Source: Woeseiaceae bacterium
Lineage (GTDB): Bacteria > Pseudomonadota > Gammaproteobacteria > Steroidobacterales > Woeseiaceae
Reading direction: 5' to 3'
Length of the DNA stretch: 64,000 bases
Assembly (NCBI GenBank): GCA_021773075.1
Contig: JAJFKT010000026.1
Coordinates: 682,356-746,355 of the forward strand
The notes under the pieces are model-generated. The model saw only the letters and a program-made list of their open reading frames with translations, did not search any database and was not told the origin of the DNA. The position numbers and the translations under genes are program-made. Each line of letters starts with the position of its first letter. Position 1 is the first letter of the stretch. Positions 45,766 to 54,960 of the stretch are shown piece by piece.

Positions 45766-46902
45766 GTTTTCGTGGTCGTTTTTCGGCGTATCGGCAGCGA
45801 TAAACGCGCTTTGGTCCCGGCCTTGTGCTTTGGCCTGATACAAGGCCTGATCGGCCCGATTGACCAAACTCGTTACGGTGTCACTTGGCACCGCTTCGGT
45901 ATAGCCAATAGAACAACTGGTACGAACCGTCTCAGCGCCGGCAATCACCTCGATCGCCCGTACCATTTTGATGAAACGCTCTATCAGCGTGCCGCATTGG
46001 CTGGCGTTGGTGTCTGGGACGATCACCGCGAATTCGTCGCCGCCGTAACGCGCAACCAAGTCGTTTTTGCGGATGAATGACCTCGCGAGGCACTCACCAA
46101 CGGCCCTGAGCACCTCATCGCCGGCAGTGTGGCCGTAATTGTCATTGACCGACTTAAAGTCGTCCAAATCGATCATCAGCAGCGCAACCGGCTGCTGTAA
46201 AATGAAGTGCATATTGAGGCTCTGCACAATGCCCGAGTCAAATGCACCGCGATTATAGGCTTCAGTTAGCGAGTCTCGCTTCATTTCCTCTCGCGCAGCG
46301 ACGAGGTCCTGGCGCAGGCTTGTCATGCGCTCGTTGAGCTCGCGAAGCTGGCTTTCGTATTCGAGTTTCTGTTTTGCGAAGGTCGCATTCATTTGCGACA
46401 CCGTTGACGAAAGTGCTTCCTTGATCTGCGGCAGCTCGCCGCTGCTGACGGCGTTCTGCATCGCGTTGATACTCTGGCGGATTGTGGTTTCGGTATCCTG
46501 GTCGCGCAGGCCGATATCCCGCAGACCGGAAATGAGGTCGTCAACAACTCCGCGGTAACCTTGCAAACGCTCGGTAACAAAGGCCTTTTCCGCTTGTCGG
46601 CGGTTCGCAAAAAAACGACTAATGCGAGACCACGCGCGGCGGCCATCGACGGATGCAGGAATTTCGTGCGAGGTAACCGCTGCGCCATTTTCGACGTGGC
46701 GAGCGAATTCATTGCAGATGTTCGGGAACACGGCCACGTCAAGATCGCCGTCAAGTGGAAATGATTCGTTACCTAAAACTCGAATCAGGTTGCTTAGCGT
46801 ATCGAGCGCTCCATCGCCCAATTCGCTGCCCGGACCTGACAAAGGATCATTGCCGGCTTTCTTGGGCGTACTCAGCAAACGGGAAACGATGTCCATGCGC
46901 AA
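45763..46902 (-). CDS. GGDEF diguanylate cyclase
   Basis: 379 residues. The C-terminal GGDEF domain is intact: DLDDFKSVNDNYGHTAGDEV, then the active-site motif GGDEF at 287-291 and an inhibitory I-site RKND at 278-281. No membrane segment is seen. The N-terminal ~200 residues are helical with a coiled coil (LRELNERMTSLRQDLVAARE) before the catalytic part. It should make c-di-GMP in the cytoplasm with product feedback. It lies directly upstream of the stator genes and has its own FliA-like promoter. Confidence 0.9.
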   Translation of the reverse strand: MRMDIVSRLLSTPKKAGNDPLSGPGSELGDGALDTLSNLIRVLGNESFPLDGDLDVAVFPNICNEFARHVENGAAVTSHEIPASVDGRRAWSRISRFFANRRQAEKAFVTERLQGYRGVVDDLISGLRDIGLRDQDTETTIRQSINAMQNAVSSGELPQIKEALSSTVSQMNATFAKQKLEYESQLRELNERMTSLRQDLVAAREEMKRDSLTEAYNRGAFDSGIVQSLNMHFILQQPVALLMIDLDDFKSVNDNYGHTAGDEVLRAVGECLARSFIRKNDLVARYGGDEFAVIVPDTNASQCGTLIERFIKMVRAIEVIAGAETVRTSCSIGYTEAVPSDTVTSLVNRADQALYQAKAQGRDQSAFIAADTPKNDHEN

Positions 46903-46933
46903 ATCTCAGACTATTGGGCTGCGGTTACTGGTG

Positions 46934-46960
46934 ACATCGGCGCTTGCCGAGGTTTCTTTA
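46934..46960 (-). promoter_or_regulatory. FliA-like (sigma-28) promoter for the diguanylate cyclase
   Basis: Reverse strand TAAAGAAA, 11 bp, GCCGATGT: 5/8 and 6/8 with exact spacing, about 30 bp before the start codon. It would place c-di-GMP synthesis in the late flagellar regulon. Confidence 0.55.
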
Positions 46961-47115
46961 GAGGCCGAAACCAGGTTCAGAAACACCACTGGAATGGTGG
47001 GACCAGATACAGATAACTAACCGGTCTAAAGATTGTCGCAATTTGGGGACAAAACAGGTGACATTTACCGCAAAATAGCGCCTAATTGCCGTATGTGGGA
47101 TAGGTAGGAACACTA

Positions 47116-47217
47116 ATGGTTTCAAGAGATATTATGTTCATAATAGCTTTTGTTATGTCCATAGTAGTATTAGTTATAAGTAGTTTCCGTTTTCGAACTG
47201 CCTGGTTCGGAAAATGA
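47116..47217 (+). CDS. 33-residue single-pass membrane microprotein
   Basis: ATG at 47116 with AGGA about 7 nt upstream; 33 codons then TGA. The product is MVSRDIM, then one hydrophobic helix (FIIAFVMSIVVLVI), then a positive tail with four aromatic residues (SSFRFRTAWFGK). Its stop overlaps the next ATG (ATGA at 47214), so it is coupled to the FleQ-like gene. The AT-rich coding sequence differs from its surroundings. Too short for homology by eye; the support is ribosome-binding site, helix and overlap. The 213 bp before it hold only the diguanylate cyclase promoter. Confidence 0.5.
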   Translation: MVSRDIMFIIAFVMSIVVLVISSFRFRTAWFGK

Positions 47218-47474
47218 ATTCGGGCGGCGTCATCATGGTGATCAACGACACCGTGACGGATGCCGAGAATCTCAAGGAACTCATCGAATTCATGGATGAG
47301 CCCGTAGTCCACACAGCAACACCGGCAGAATGGCTTGCTTGCTTAGGCGAACAGCAACTGGGGGCTGTATTTATCGGTCCGGACCTCACAGAACTTGAAG
47401 TGCGAGAGGTTGTTGGCGGCGTTGGTGAGCTTGACCCGAATGTTCCAATAGTCATGTTGCGGTCAAGGGTCTGA
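47214..47474 (+). CDS. N-terminal receiver-like half of a split FleQ paralogue
   Basis: 86 residues resembling the FleQ N-terminal domain: VINDTVTDAENLKELIEFMD, then LGAVFIGPDLTELEVREVVG and NVPIVMLRSRV, which lines up with the FleQ strand YLPILLIGEP. It ends at a TGA (47472-47474) in the same reading frame as the following AAA+ gene, whose ATG comes next. No phospho-acceptor pattern is seen, as in FleQ. It is either a separately translated domain or the front of a gene broken by one nonsense change. An ATG at 47235 is an alternative start. Confidence 0.6.
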   Translation: MNSGGVIMVINDTVTDAENLKELIEFMDEPVVHTATPAEWLACLGEQQLGAVFIGPDLTELEVREVVGGVGELDPNVPIVMLRSRV

Positions 47475-48650
47475 ATGCGCCGTAGCGATCTAAGTAGCGA
47501 CCTAAGCAAAGACTATCCGTGGGCACGCCTGCACTCCCTGGCTTTTCCAGTTCGCCTCGACGCGCTCAGCGAGGTGCTCGATGACATACGCGCGGCGCAC
47601 AGCCAGACACGCCATGCCGATTTACGATTGGCGGAGAACGCATTCATAGGAACGAGCGCCGATTCTAATTCAGTGCGTGAGATGATTGCGCAAGTGGCTC
47701 CAACCTTGGCAACGGTGCTGATCACCGGGGAATCGGGTACCGGAAAAGAAGTGGTGGCTCGTCAAATCCATGAACTGTCAGGCCGCAAGGGCCCGTTTGT
47801 TGCGATCAACTGTGGAGCGATCCCGGAGAACTTGCTTGAAAGCGAACTTTTCGGTCATGAACGCGGCGCTTTTACAGGGGCGGTTGTGGCACGCGAAGGT
47901 CGTTTTGAGCAGGCAAAGGGCGGCACCTTTTTTCTCGATGAAATCGGCGATATGCCGGCCGTAATGCAAGTGAAGCTGCTGCGCGTGCTGGAGGAGCGAG
48001 TCATTGAACGAGTAGGTGGAAACCGCGGTATTCCCGTCGATGTGCGACTGATAGCAGCCACGCATCGTAACCTGCCAGAACGTATTGCGGCCGGTGACTT
48101 TCGCGAAGATCTATACTATCGCTTGAGCGTGTTTCCGATCGAAATCGCGCCGCTAAGTCAAAGGCCTGAAGACATCCCGTTGCTGGTTGACGAATTCGTG
48201 CATCGGGTGAATGCGGAGCAGGGTGTGTCTGTGCGAATCGCTGACGATGCTATGGCTGCGCTGCAGAAATATTGCTGGTCCGGCAATGTTCGGGAACTGG
48301 CAAACCTCGTCGAACGTCTCGCAGTCATTACACCCAATGGCAAAGTAGGCGCAAGAGATTTGCCCTGGCCGATCGTGGAGCGAGAAGTCGCAGCGCAGCA
48401 ACGCCCTGAAATCCTAAGCCACAGTATCAGGCCGGCTAAATCTGAAAGCCTTGTGAATTTGCCGAGCGAAGGCATTGATATGAAGAAATATTTGGCCAAC
48501 ATTGAACAGGAAATGATTTGTCAGGCACTTGCGGATACCAATGGTGTGGTGCAACGCGCTGCGGAATTACTCGGCGTTGGTCGTACGACCCTGGCCGAAA
48601 AAATAAAGCGCTACGGTATCGATATGAGTAGGTTTAGCACGCCACACTAA
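47475..48650 (+). CDS. FleQ-like sigma-54 activator, AAA+ and HTH half
   Basis: 391 residues starting at the ATG directly after an in-frame TGA, with AAGGG 5 nt upstream. The first ~55 residues continue the FleQ receiver-like domain ([18 protein letters not shown]). Then a full AAA+ domain (Walker [15 protein letters not shown] sigma-54 contact, [20 protein letters not shown]) and a Fis-type HTH ([20 protein letters not shown]). It is closer to FleQ than to NtrC or FleR. Located between the stator cluster and the pilus operon, it may control attachment genes. Whether it needs the separate N-terminal part is unknown. Confidence 0.85.
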   Translation: MRRSDLSSDLSKDYPWARLHSLAFPVRLDALSEVLDDIRAAHSQTRHADLRLAENAFIGTSADSNSVREMIAQVAPTLATVLITGESGTGKEVVARQIHELSGRKGPFVAINCGAIPENLLESELFGHERGAFTGAVVAREGRFEQAKGGTFFLDEIGDMPAVMQVKLLRVLEERVIERVGGNRGIPVDVRLIAATHRNLPERIAAGDFREDLYYRLSVFPIEIAPLSQRPEDIPLLVDEFVHRVNAEQGVSVRIADDAMAALQKYCWSGNVRELANLVERLAVITPNGKVGARDLPWPIVEREVAAQQRPEILSHSIRPAKSESLVNLPSEGIDMKKYLANIEQEMICQALADTNGVVQRAAELLGVGRTTLAEKIKRYGIDMSRFSTPH

Positions 48651-49681
48651 GGGCCTTCCCGGTCAAGCGACGGCAGCGACTGACTGCAAAGCGGGCATTG
48701 CCTAATGCTGGTCGGTTGTTGCAGCGCGCGCTGAACCCGCCCGACATCGAGAATCTGACTTGCAGTGTGTTCGCTCAGTCCCAGGTCAATTCGCATCGAT
48801 TCTAAGTCTCGTTTTTCCCGCTTGCTCAACACACCGTCTTCAAGCGCCTCATCCGCTTTCTTTTTGTAGCTGGTCGCGTTTTCCTGCATTAAGCGGCTGT
48901 AACCAGACGCGAGTATACCCGTGGGCAAAGCAACCATGCCGATGCCGACGACAGTGATCAACGCACCGAAGACTTTGCCGGCACCTGAAACCGGTGTTAC
49001 ATCACCGTAGCCAACGGTAGTCAGAGTAGCGAAGGCCCACCACATCGAGGCTGGAATACTTCCAAAATCAACAGGCTGTAATTCACGCTCAAAATAATAC
49101 ATGCCCGTTGCCGCCAGTAGCATAACGGTGAACAGAATAAGAAAGGCGGCGGACAGCGCTTTGGCATTCTCACGAAATGTCATGAATATCATATTCAGAG
49201 CGGGAGAATAACGCGTTAACTTCAATACCCGAAGCAAGCGAATACAGCGCAGGAAGCGCATGTCTATTGCGCCAAACAGGCCGATTTGCAACAGATAGTA
49301 AGGCAGGATTGCGAGCAGATCGATTACCGCATGAAACGATCTCACGTAGCGCCAACGGGCGCTCACAGGGTGTTGCAGTTCGTCAGGATTGCTCTCAACT
49401 GAACTCCAAACCCGCAGCAAGTACTCAATTGTGAATGCGGCGACGGTAAATACTTCAAAAATTGACAGTGCGCTTTCGAAGCGTGCTTCGAATGCCGGCA
49501 TCGATTCGAGAATGACAGCGAGGACACTCAATGATATGAGTGCGATAAGAAAGATGTCGACGATCTTGCTGGAGAGCTCCCCCTTGCTGGCAGTTTCCAG
49601 TACACGGTACACGGTACGTCGAACGGTGCTTTCTTCGGAATCGACCCTGTACTCGCTGGTCGTTGTAAAAGGTCTGTTCAC
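48647..49681 (-). CDS. voltage-gated-type potassium channel
   Basis: 344 residues with six membrane segments. S4 carries regularly spaced arginines ([16 protein letters not shown]) and the pore has the potassium filter TVGYGD (222-227). After S6 ([20 protein letters not shown]) comes a cytoplasmic helical region ([16 protein letters not shown]) and a C-terminal CPLC half-zinc motif. It converges on the split FleQ paralogue and diverges from the pilus operon. Probably unrelated to motility beyond membrane potential. Confidence 0.9.
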   Translation of the reverse strand: MNRPFTTTSEYRVDSEESTVRRTVYRVLETASKGELSSKIVDIFLIALISLSVLAVILESMPAFEARFESALSIFEVFTVAAFTIEYLLRVWSSVESNPDELQHPVSARWRYVRSFHAVIDLLAILPYYLLQIGLFGAIDMRFLRCIRLLRVLKLTRYSPALNMIFMTFRENAKALSAAFLILFTVMLLAATGMYYFERELQPVDFGSIPASMWWAFATLTTVGYGDVTPVSGAGKVFGALITVVGIGMVALPTGILASGYSRLMQENATSYKKKADEALEDGVLSKREKRDLESMRIDLGLSEHTASQILDVGRVQRALQQPTSIRQCPLCSQSLPSLDREGP

Positions 49682-49754
49682 TAATCGGCCTAAGATTGTC
49701 TTGTCCAGTTATTAGCGGCGCAGCGGGGCAAACCTTTAGATGCTGCCGCAGCGT

Positions 49755-49781
49755 TAAAGATTTTCGCGAATGTGGCGACAA
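49755..49781 (+). promoter_or_regulatory. FliA-like (sigma-28) promoter for the pilus operon
   Basis: TAAAGATT, 11 bp, GGCGACAA: 7/8 and 6/8 matches at exact spacing. It lies 41 bp before the mshL ATG, the same geometry as the flgM and pomA promoters. Confidence 0.6.
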
Positions 49782-49822
49782 CTACGGAGTAATTGAACTT
49801 AACTACTCAGAAGGGTCCACGG

Positions 49823-51478
49823 ATGCTGAGCGACAATCTACGCCCGCAGTTTCTTCCTCAGTTTTGGCATTCGGTCGCCGTTTGCACACTGTTGAGCGCT
49901 TGCGCAGGGCAACCAACGGTCGACTTCTCGACGGGGCACCTTGGCAACGACGAGCGGCCAGAGGTGCTTCCGCCAGCTTTGTTGCCTGAACCGGAGCCAT
50001 TGCCCGAACCGACGCCGCCGATCGAGACTTATACGGTTGTTGTGAAGGATGTATCGGCAGTCGATCTGCTGTTTTCATTGGCGCGTGATGCCAATCTTGA
50101 ACTCGACATGCAGGCCGACAGCAAGAAAACCGTAACGCTGAATGCCGTCAATCGTCCTTTGCGTGAAATTATTGCGCGTGTTGCAGAACAGGCAGCGATG
50201 CGATACCAGCTGCGCGGTAATAATCTGGTAATGCGTGATGATATTGCGTATTGGCACAACTACATGGTCGATTATGTGAACGTGTCGCGCGATAGCGAAG
50301 GTGAAGTCGGTGTTGCCACACAGATAGCAACATCGGGCGGCACCGTTGGTGAAGAAACCAGTTCGCAGGGAGACGGACAGGGCAACCTTTCCAAGACCGT
50401 CGTAAAAAACGTATCCAAAAACGATTTTTGGGCGTCGCTGGAGGAAACTCTCGAAGCGATTGTGAGGAGCAACCATACGGGAGGCGAGGAACTATCTCCA
50501 ATGGAGAATGACTCGGTAATCGTCAATGGTATGGCCGGCATTGTCACGGTATACGGTACCCAGAAACAGCAGTCCCGTGTTCAAGAACACCTGGACAGCG
50601 TGACAACAAACTCTCAACGTCAGGTTCTGATAGAGATGACGATCGTTGAAGTCGAGTTAAGTGATAAATATCAGGCCGGTGTTGACTGGCAGCGTGTTTC
50701 AAGCAATGCCGGGTTGAGCAATAACGGCGCCACGTTTCGTAGCTCAATGGTGGGTTCGGCCCTCAATGTGCCACCGGTTTTTTCACTCGGCTACAACGAT
50801 GACGACCCGAATGGAAGCAATATCTCTGCAACGGTCAGGATGCTACAGCAATTCGGCGATACCAAGGTTCTTTCGAGCCCCAAAATCATGGCCCTGAACA
50901 ATCAAACTGCCTTGCTCAAGGTCGTCAACGAGAGCGTCTTCTTTACGGTCGAGCTCGATATTCGCGAAGCAACCGTAGACCTTCCGGAACGTCGAACGTT
51001 TACCAGCGAGATTCACACAGTGCCCGTTGGGCTGGTGTTGAGTGTGACGCCGCAAGTCAGCGCAACGGGTTTCGTCAGTCTCAATATTCGGCCGACGATC
51101 AGTCGTATCACAGGTTTTGCCGCAGACCCCGCTCCACGTCTGGCGGGCGCGGACTTCGATAATCTAATTCCCGAAATCCAGGTGCGAGAAATCGAGTCTT
51201 TGTTGCAGGTGCAGAACGGGCGGACCGTCGTTTTGGGTGGACTGATGCAAAACGAACACGAAAGCTCAAAGAACGGTATTCCGGGGCTATCGCGCATTCC
51301 GAAGATCGGCAAGTTGTTTTCGTATAGCAGCGACGAAATTGTAAAAACGGAACTGGTCATATTTCTAAAACCAACAATTATCGAAAACGGGGCCCAGTCG
51401 GCAGCGGCAGCCCGATTGTCCGACTACTACGACATCGCGGAGCAGCAACAAGCCACCGGCGGCGTCGAATATCGGTAG
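49823..51478 (+). CDS. mshL: MSHA-type pilus secretin lipoprotein MshL
   Basis: 551 residues from the ATG at 49823 (AAGGG upstream; the frame's TTG at 49793 is unlikely). Lipobox LLSAC with C27. After a Pro/Glu-rich linker come N-terminal secretin domains (ETYTVVVKDVSAVDLLFSLA) and the secretin core (RQVLIEMTIVEVELSDKYQA; RTVVLGGLMQNE; IPGLSRIPKIGKLF; ELVIFLKPTI). It forms the outer-membrane ring of a type IV or type II-like machine. First gene of the pilus operon. Confidence 0.92.
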   Translation: MLSDNLRPQFLPQFWHSVAVCTLLSACAGQPTVDFSTGHLGNDERPEVLPPALLPEPEPLPEPTPPIETYTVVVKDVSAVDLLFSLARDANLELDMQADSKKTVTLNAVNRPLREIIARVAEQAAMRYQLRGNNLVMRDDIAYWHNYMVDYVNVSRDSEGEVGVATQIATSGGTVGEETSSQGDGQGNLSKTVVKNVSKNDFWASLEETLEAIVRSNHTGGEELSPMENDSVIVNGMAGIVTVYGTQKQQSRVQEHLDSVTTNSQRQVLIEMTIVEVELSDKYQAGVDWQRVSSNAGLSNNGATFRSSMVGSALNVPPVFSLGYNDDDPNGSNISATVRMLQQFGDTKVLSSPKIMALNNQTALLKVVNESVFFTVELDIREATVDLPERRTFTSEIHTVPVGLVLSVTPQVSATGFVSLNIRPTISRITGFAADPAPRLAGADFDNLIPEIQVREIESLLQVQNGRTVVLGGLMQNEHESSKNGIPGLSRIPKIGKLFSYSSDEIVKTELVIFLKPTIIENGAQSAAAARLSDYYDIAEQQQATGGVEYR

Positions 51479-51491
51479 GCCGGAGTCCCGC

Positions 51492-52025
51492 ATGAAGAGT
51501 CTTTTAGTTGATGCGCTCCGCCAGGCGAACGAAGGCGAAAAAGATCAGGCGCTGTCCGATTCGGGTAGCTTTGATACGACGGCCGCCGAATTTTCGAAGA
51601 CAGCGAATGACCCGACGGCCGCATTGGAATTATTCGAAACCTCAATTTCTGTGCCGCCAGCTGCTGCGACAGACTACGAGTTTTCTGATACCGATATTGA
51701 AGAAGCGCAACAGCCAATTCCCCGGCAAGCGAACCGAGAAGACGATTCTGCGTACGTCGCGACGACTCCCCAATCAGGGCTGCCGGCACTGGCGCGATTC
51801 GCACCCGTGATTTGCATTGTAGCCGCACTCGTTGGTGCGGCATCGTGGAGCGCTCTCCAACATTTCGAACCGCGCTTTGATGGCATGATGATAGTCGGAT
51901 CGCAGTCGGGTGAATCCGTTCTCGAAACCCAATACAACACGACCTCGGCGGACGCTGCAACGGCCGAGCGCTTTCCCTTTGTCGATATTGAGTCTCCATC
52001 ACAAAGACAGGAGACCGCTGAATGA
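51492..52025 (+). CDS. single-pass protein with GspB/MshN-like N-terminus
   Basis: 177 residues. The N-terminus MKSLLVDALRQANEGEK resembles the S-L-L-x-D-A-L-x-x-A motif at the start of GspB and MshN-type pilus or secretion accessory proteins. An acidic disordered stretch is followed by one membrane helix (APVICIVAALVGAASWSAL, ~103-122) and a short periplasmic tail. MshN normally has TPR repeats after the helix; none is present. GGAG precedes the ATG and the stop overlaps mshE (TGA/ATG). It may be a shortened MshN. Confidence 0.6.
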   Translation: MKSLLVDALRQANEGEKDQALSDSGSFDTTAAEFSKTANDPTAALELFETSISVPPAAATDYEFSDTDIEEAQQPIPRQANREDDSAYVATTPQSGLPALARFAPVICIVAALVGAASWSALQHFEPRFDGMMIVGSQSGESVLETQYNTTSADAATAERFPFVDIESPSQRQETAE

Positions 52026-53749
52026 GTACTTCGACGGTTCGAACGCTGGTAGTAGATGAGCAAAGCCTGCCGCTAGGCGAGCGCCTGATCGCGGCGGGAC
52101 TTATTGGTGAAGATCAGCTACAGGTCGCGTTAAAGGAGCAAACTCGAAGTGACGAACCGCTAGGGCGGATTCTGGTCAGACTTGGCTTGCTCAGTGAGGG
52201 CATATTGCGCGATACGCTTGGTGAGTCGCTTGGGCATGAGGCCATTGACCTTTCGAAGGCGATACCCGATCCCGATGCACTGAAAATGGTGCCGAAAAAT
52301 ATTGCCCGGCGTTACAGAATATTGCCGATCAATTTCGATAAAAACGAAAAAGTACTGACGCTGGCGATGGCCGATACACAAAACGTGGTTGCGATTGATC
52401 AGGTTGCAGCGGCGCTCGGTAGTGGCATCGGGATATCGACGCTGGTCGCCGGTGAGGCGGAGATCGAAGTCGCGATTGAGCAATTCTATCAGTACGAGTT
52501 GTCCGTTCAGGGAATTCTGCGAGAAATCGACACGGGCGAGATCGATAACCTGAATGTGGCGGTTGAGAGCGACGAGTACAGCCACCCACTAATTCGACTC
52601 GTCGACGCCATTCTTGCGGACGCGGTGAAGAAGGACTGCTCAGATATTCACTTCGAGCCCGAAGCGGGATTTTTGCGTGTTCGGTACAGGATCGACGGCG
52701 TCATGCGACAGGCGATGGCCCTGCACCGCAGCTATTGGCCAGGGATGGTCGTGCGGCTAAAAGTGATGTCGAAGATGAATATTGCCGAGACACGCGCGCC
52801 ACAGGATGGTCGCATTAGTCTCACGCTGGCAGGCCGGAAAATAGACTTTCGAGTTGCGTCGCAACAAACGACTCATGGTGAGAATTTCGTTCTTCGAATT
52901 CTCGATCGGCGCAAAGGCATTGTGCCATTGAAAAATCTGAACTTGATGCGAGAATCGCTGACAGCTCTGCAACTCATGATGGCCAGGCCGGAGGGGATCA
53001 TTCTCGTCACCGGGCCGACCGGTAGCGGTAAGACGACAACACTCTACTCAATGTTGAACTACCGCAACGATGAGACTGTGAACATCATGACACTCGAAGA
53101 CCCGGTGGAATATCCAATGCCGATGATTCGCCAGACCTCATTGAACGAGGCCGCGAAACTCGATTTCGCCAATGGCATACGGTCGATGATGCGTCAGGAT
53201 CCGGACATTATTCTTGTCGGCGAAATTCGCGACGAAGAAACGGCTGAAATGGCTTTTCGCGCGGCTATGACCGGACACCAGGTGTTTTCCACCTTGCATA
53301 CAAATTCGGCACTCGGCGCCATGCCGCGTCTGATAGACATTGGTGTTAAACCTCAGATCATGGCTGGCAACATCATAGGCATTGTGGCACAGCGACTGGT
53401 CCGGCGACTTTGCCGGCATTGCAGGCAAGCGTATGCACCTGATGAGACCGAACGTACTTTGCTCGGAATTCGAAGCAACAAACCGGTCTTGCTGTATCGC
53501 GAGGGATCTTGTGAGGCCTGCAGTTTTCTCGGCTTCAAGGGCCGCTTGGCAGTGATCGAAGTGCTGAAGGTGAGTCAGGAACTCGACGAAATGATGGCGC
53601 GAACAGCGACGCGTAAGGAAATGCACGAAGCGGCACTGGCATCGGGTTTTATCGACCTCGCCGAGGATGGCATTCGCCATGTCATGGCGGGCACCACAAG
53701 TCTCTCCGAGATTTCCAGGGTTGTCGATCTGACAGCTCGGGTGGAGTAG
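52022..53749 (+). CDS. mshE: pilus extension ATPase MshE
   Basis: 575 residues. The N-terminal MshEN domain has two c-di-GMP-type motifs: LGERLIAAGLIGEDQLQVAL and LGRILVRLGLLSEGILRDTL. The catalytic part has Walker A GPTGSGKTTTLYSML, Asp box, Walker B (QDPDIILVGEIRDEETA), and a zinc-binding tetracysteine (CRHC...CEAC). It powers pilus assembly from the cytoplasm and should respond to c-di-GMP. No PilT-like retraction ATPase gene is in the window. Confidence 0.92.
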   Translation: MSTSTVRTLVVDEQSLPLGERLIAAGLIGEDQLQVALKEQTRSDEPLGRILVRLGLLSEGILRDTLGESLGHEAIDLSKAIPDPDALKMVPKNIARRYRILPINFDKNEKVLTLAMADTQNVVAIDQVAAALGSGIGISTLVAGEAEIEVAIEQFYQYELSVQGILREIDTGEIDNLNVAVESDEYSHPLIRLVDAILADAVKKDCSDIHFEPEAGFLRVRYRIDGVMRQAMALHRSYWPGMVVRLKVMSKMNIAETRAPQDGRISLTLAGRKIDFRVASQQTTHGENFVLRILDRRKGIVPLKNLNLMRESLTALQLMMARPEGIILVTGPTGSGKTTTLYSMLNYRNDETVNIMTLEDPVEYPMPMIRQTSLNEAAKLDFANGIRSMMRQDPDIILVGEIRDEETAEMAFRAAMTGHQVFSTLHTNSALGAMPRLIDIGVKPQIMAGNIIGIVAQRLVRRLCRHCRQAYAPDETERTLLGIRSNKPVLLYREGSCEACSFLGFKGRLAVIEVLKVSQELDEMMARTATRKEMHEAALASGFIDLAEDGIRHVMAGTTSLSEISRVVDLTARVE

Positions 53750-53753
53750 CGTT

Positions 53754-54956
53754 GTGGCCTCGTTTAGCTATAGAGCAGTGGATGCAAATGGCGCGATTGT
53801 CGTGGGCAGCCTTGAAGCAAATAATGAACATGTGCTGGAAGCGCAACTGCGGCAATCCGGAATCGAGATGCTGCGTTGTGCGGAGAAGGGTAACGGTTTT
53901 TTTGCGCGCAAAGGGAGTGTGAAACGAAAGGAGCTGATCGGCTTTTGTTTTCATATGGAGCAAATGACGCGAGCGGGTCTGCCGATTCTCGAAGCGCTCT
54001 CCGATTTACGTGACAGCGTCGGCAATCCGGCATTCACTGAGGTCATCTGTAATCTCATTGGCGCGGTTGAGTCCGGGCGTACCTTGTCGCAGGCGCTAGC
54101 GGAGTCGCCACAAGTATTTGACGATGTATTCGTTAATCTGATTCACGTCGGCGAAGAATCTGGCGAGCTTCCGAACGTCCTGAAGAAATTAACTGAGTCG
54201 CTTAAATGGCAGGACGAGTTGATGTCGAAAGCCAAAACCGTGATTTTGTATCCGGCATTTGTGGGCACTGTGGTTATGGCCGTGATGCTTTTCATGATGC
54301 TGTACGTTGTGCCGCAGATGGTGGACTTCATTCGAGAAATGGGCCAGGCGCTTCCAATACACACGCGTGCGCTAATCGCTTTCTCGAACTTCCTCACAGG
54401 AAACTGGTGGTGGGCAGTTCCACTACCTGCTGTCATCCTCCTCTTGGTCAGATTTCAGGCACGGCGGAGCGAGTCATTTCGCTACATTGTTGATGGCTGG
54501 AAATTGAAGACCTGGTACATCGGTCCGATAATGACGAAGGTCATTTTGAGTCGGTTCGCGAGTTACTTCTCATTGTGCTACAGCTCGGGCCTGGATGTTT
54601 TGGTGTCTTTGAAGATTAGCGAGGATATCGCCGGCAACGCGGTTATCCGCAAGGGAATTCAAGAAATTTCATCCGCTATCGCGGACGGTGAGGCGCTCAG
54701 CGCCAGCATCGACGCGACGAAGATGTTCCCTCCGCTCGTCGTTCGAATGGTGCGAATGGGCGAGTCGACAGGATTACTCGACAACGCACTGAGCAATGTC
54801 AGCTACTTCTACGACCGTGAAGTTACCGAGTCGATTGACCGCCTGAGGTCGATGATTGAACCAGCGATGACGGTCGTGCTTGGTATAATTATGGGTTGGA
54901 TCATGATGTCGGTGCTCGGACCCATTTACGAGACCATCAGTAGTATCGGGATCTAG
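53754..54956 (+). CDS. mshG: inner-membrane platform protein MshG (GspF family)
   Basis: 400 residues from a GTG start 4 bp after mshE. Two GspF repeats: FCFHMEQMTRAGLPILEALS and RFASYFSLCYSSGLDVLVSL, each followed by membrane helices (LYPAFVGTVVMAVMLFMMLY; IEPAMTVVLGIIMGWIMMSV). This is the polytopic platform that the ATPase turns to add pilin subunits. Confidence 0.92.
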   Translation: MASFSYRAVDANGAIVVGSLEANNEHVLEAQLRQSGIEMLRCAEKGNGFFARKGSVKRKELIGFCFHMEQMTRAGLPILEALSDLRDSVGNPAFTEVICNLIGAVESGRTLSQALAESPQVFDDVFVNLIHVGEESGELPNVLKKLTESLKWQDELMSKAKTVILYPAFVGTVVMAVMLFMMLYVVPQMVDFIREMGQALPIHTRALIAFSNFLTGNWWWAVPLPAVILLLVRFQARRSESFRYIVDGWKLKTWYIGPIMTKVILSRFASYFSLCYSSGLDVLVSLKISEDIAGNAVIRKGIQEISSAIADGEALSASIDATKMFPPLVVRMVRMGESTGLLDNALSNVSYFYDREVTESIDRLRSMIEPAMTVVLGIIMGWIMMSVLGPIYETISSIGI

Positions 54957-54960
54957 GGCA

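Noticed and set aside
45015..45803. 262-residue forward frame over pomA
   Set aside because: Ser/Pro-rich antisense of a well-conserved membrane protein.
47026..47052. FliA-like motif before the FleQ paralogue unit
   Set aside because: TAAAGATT fits, but the -10 at the right distance (GGGACAAA) matches only 3/8.
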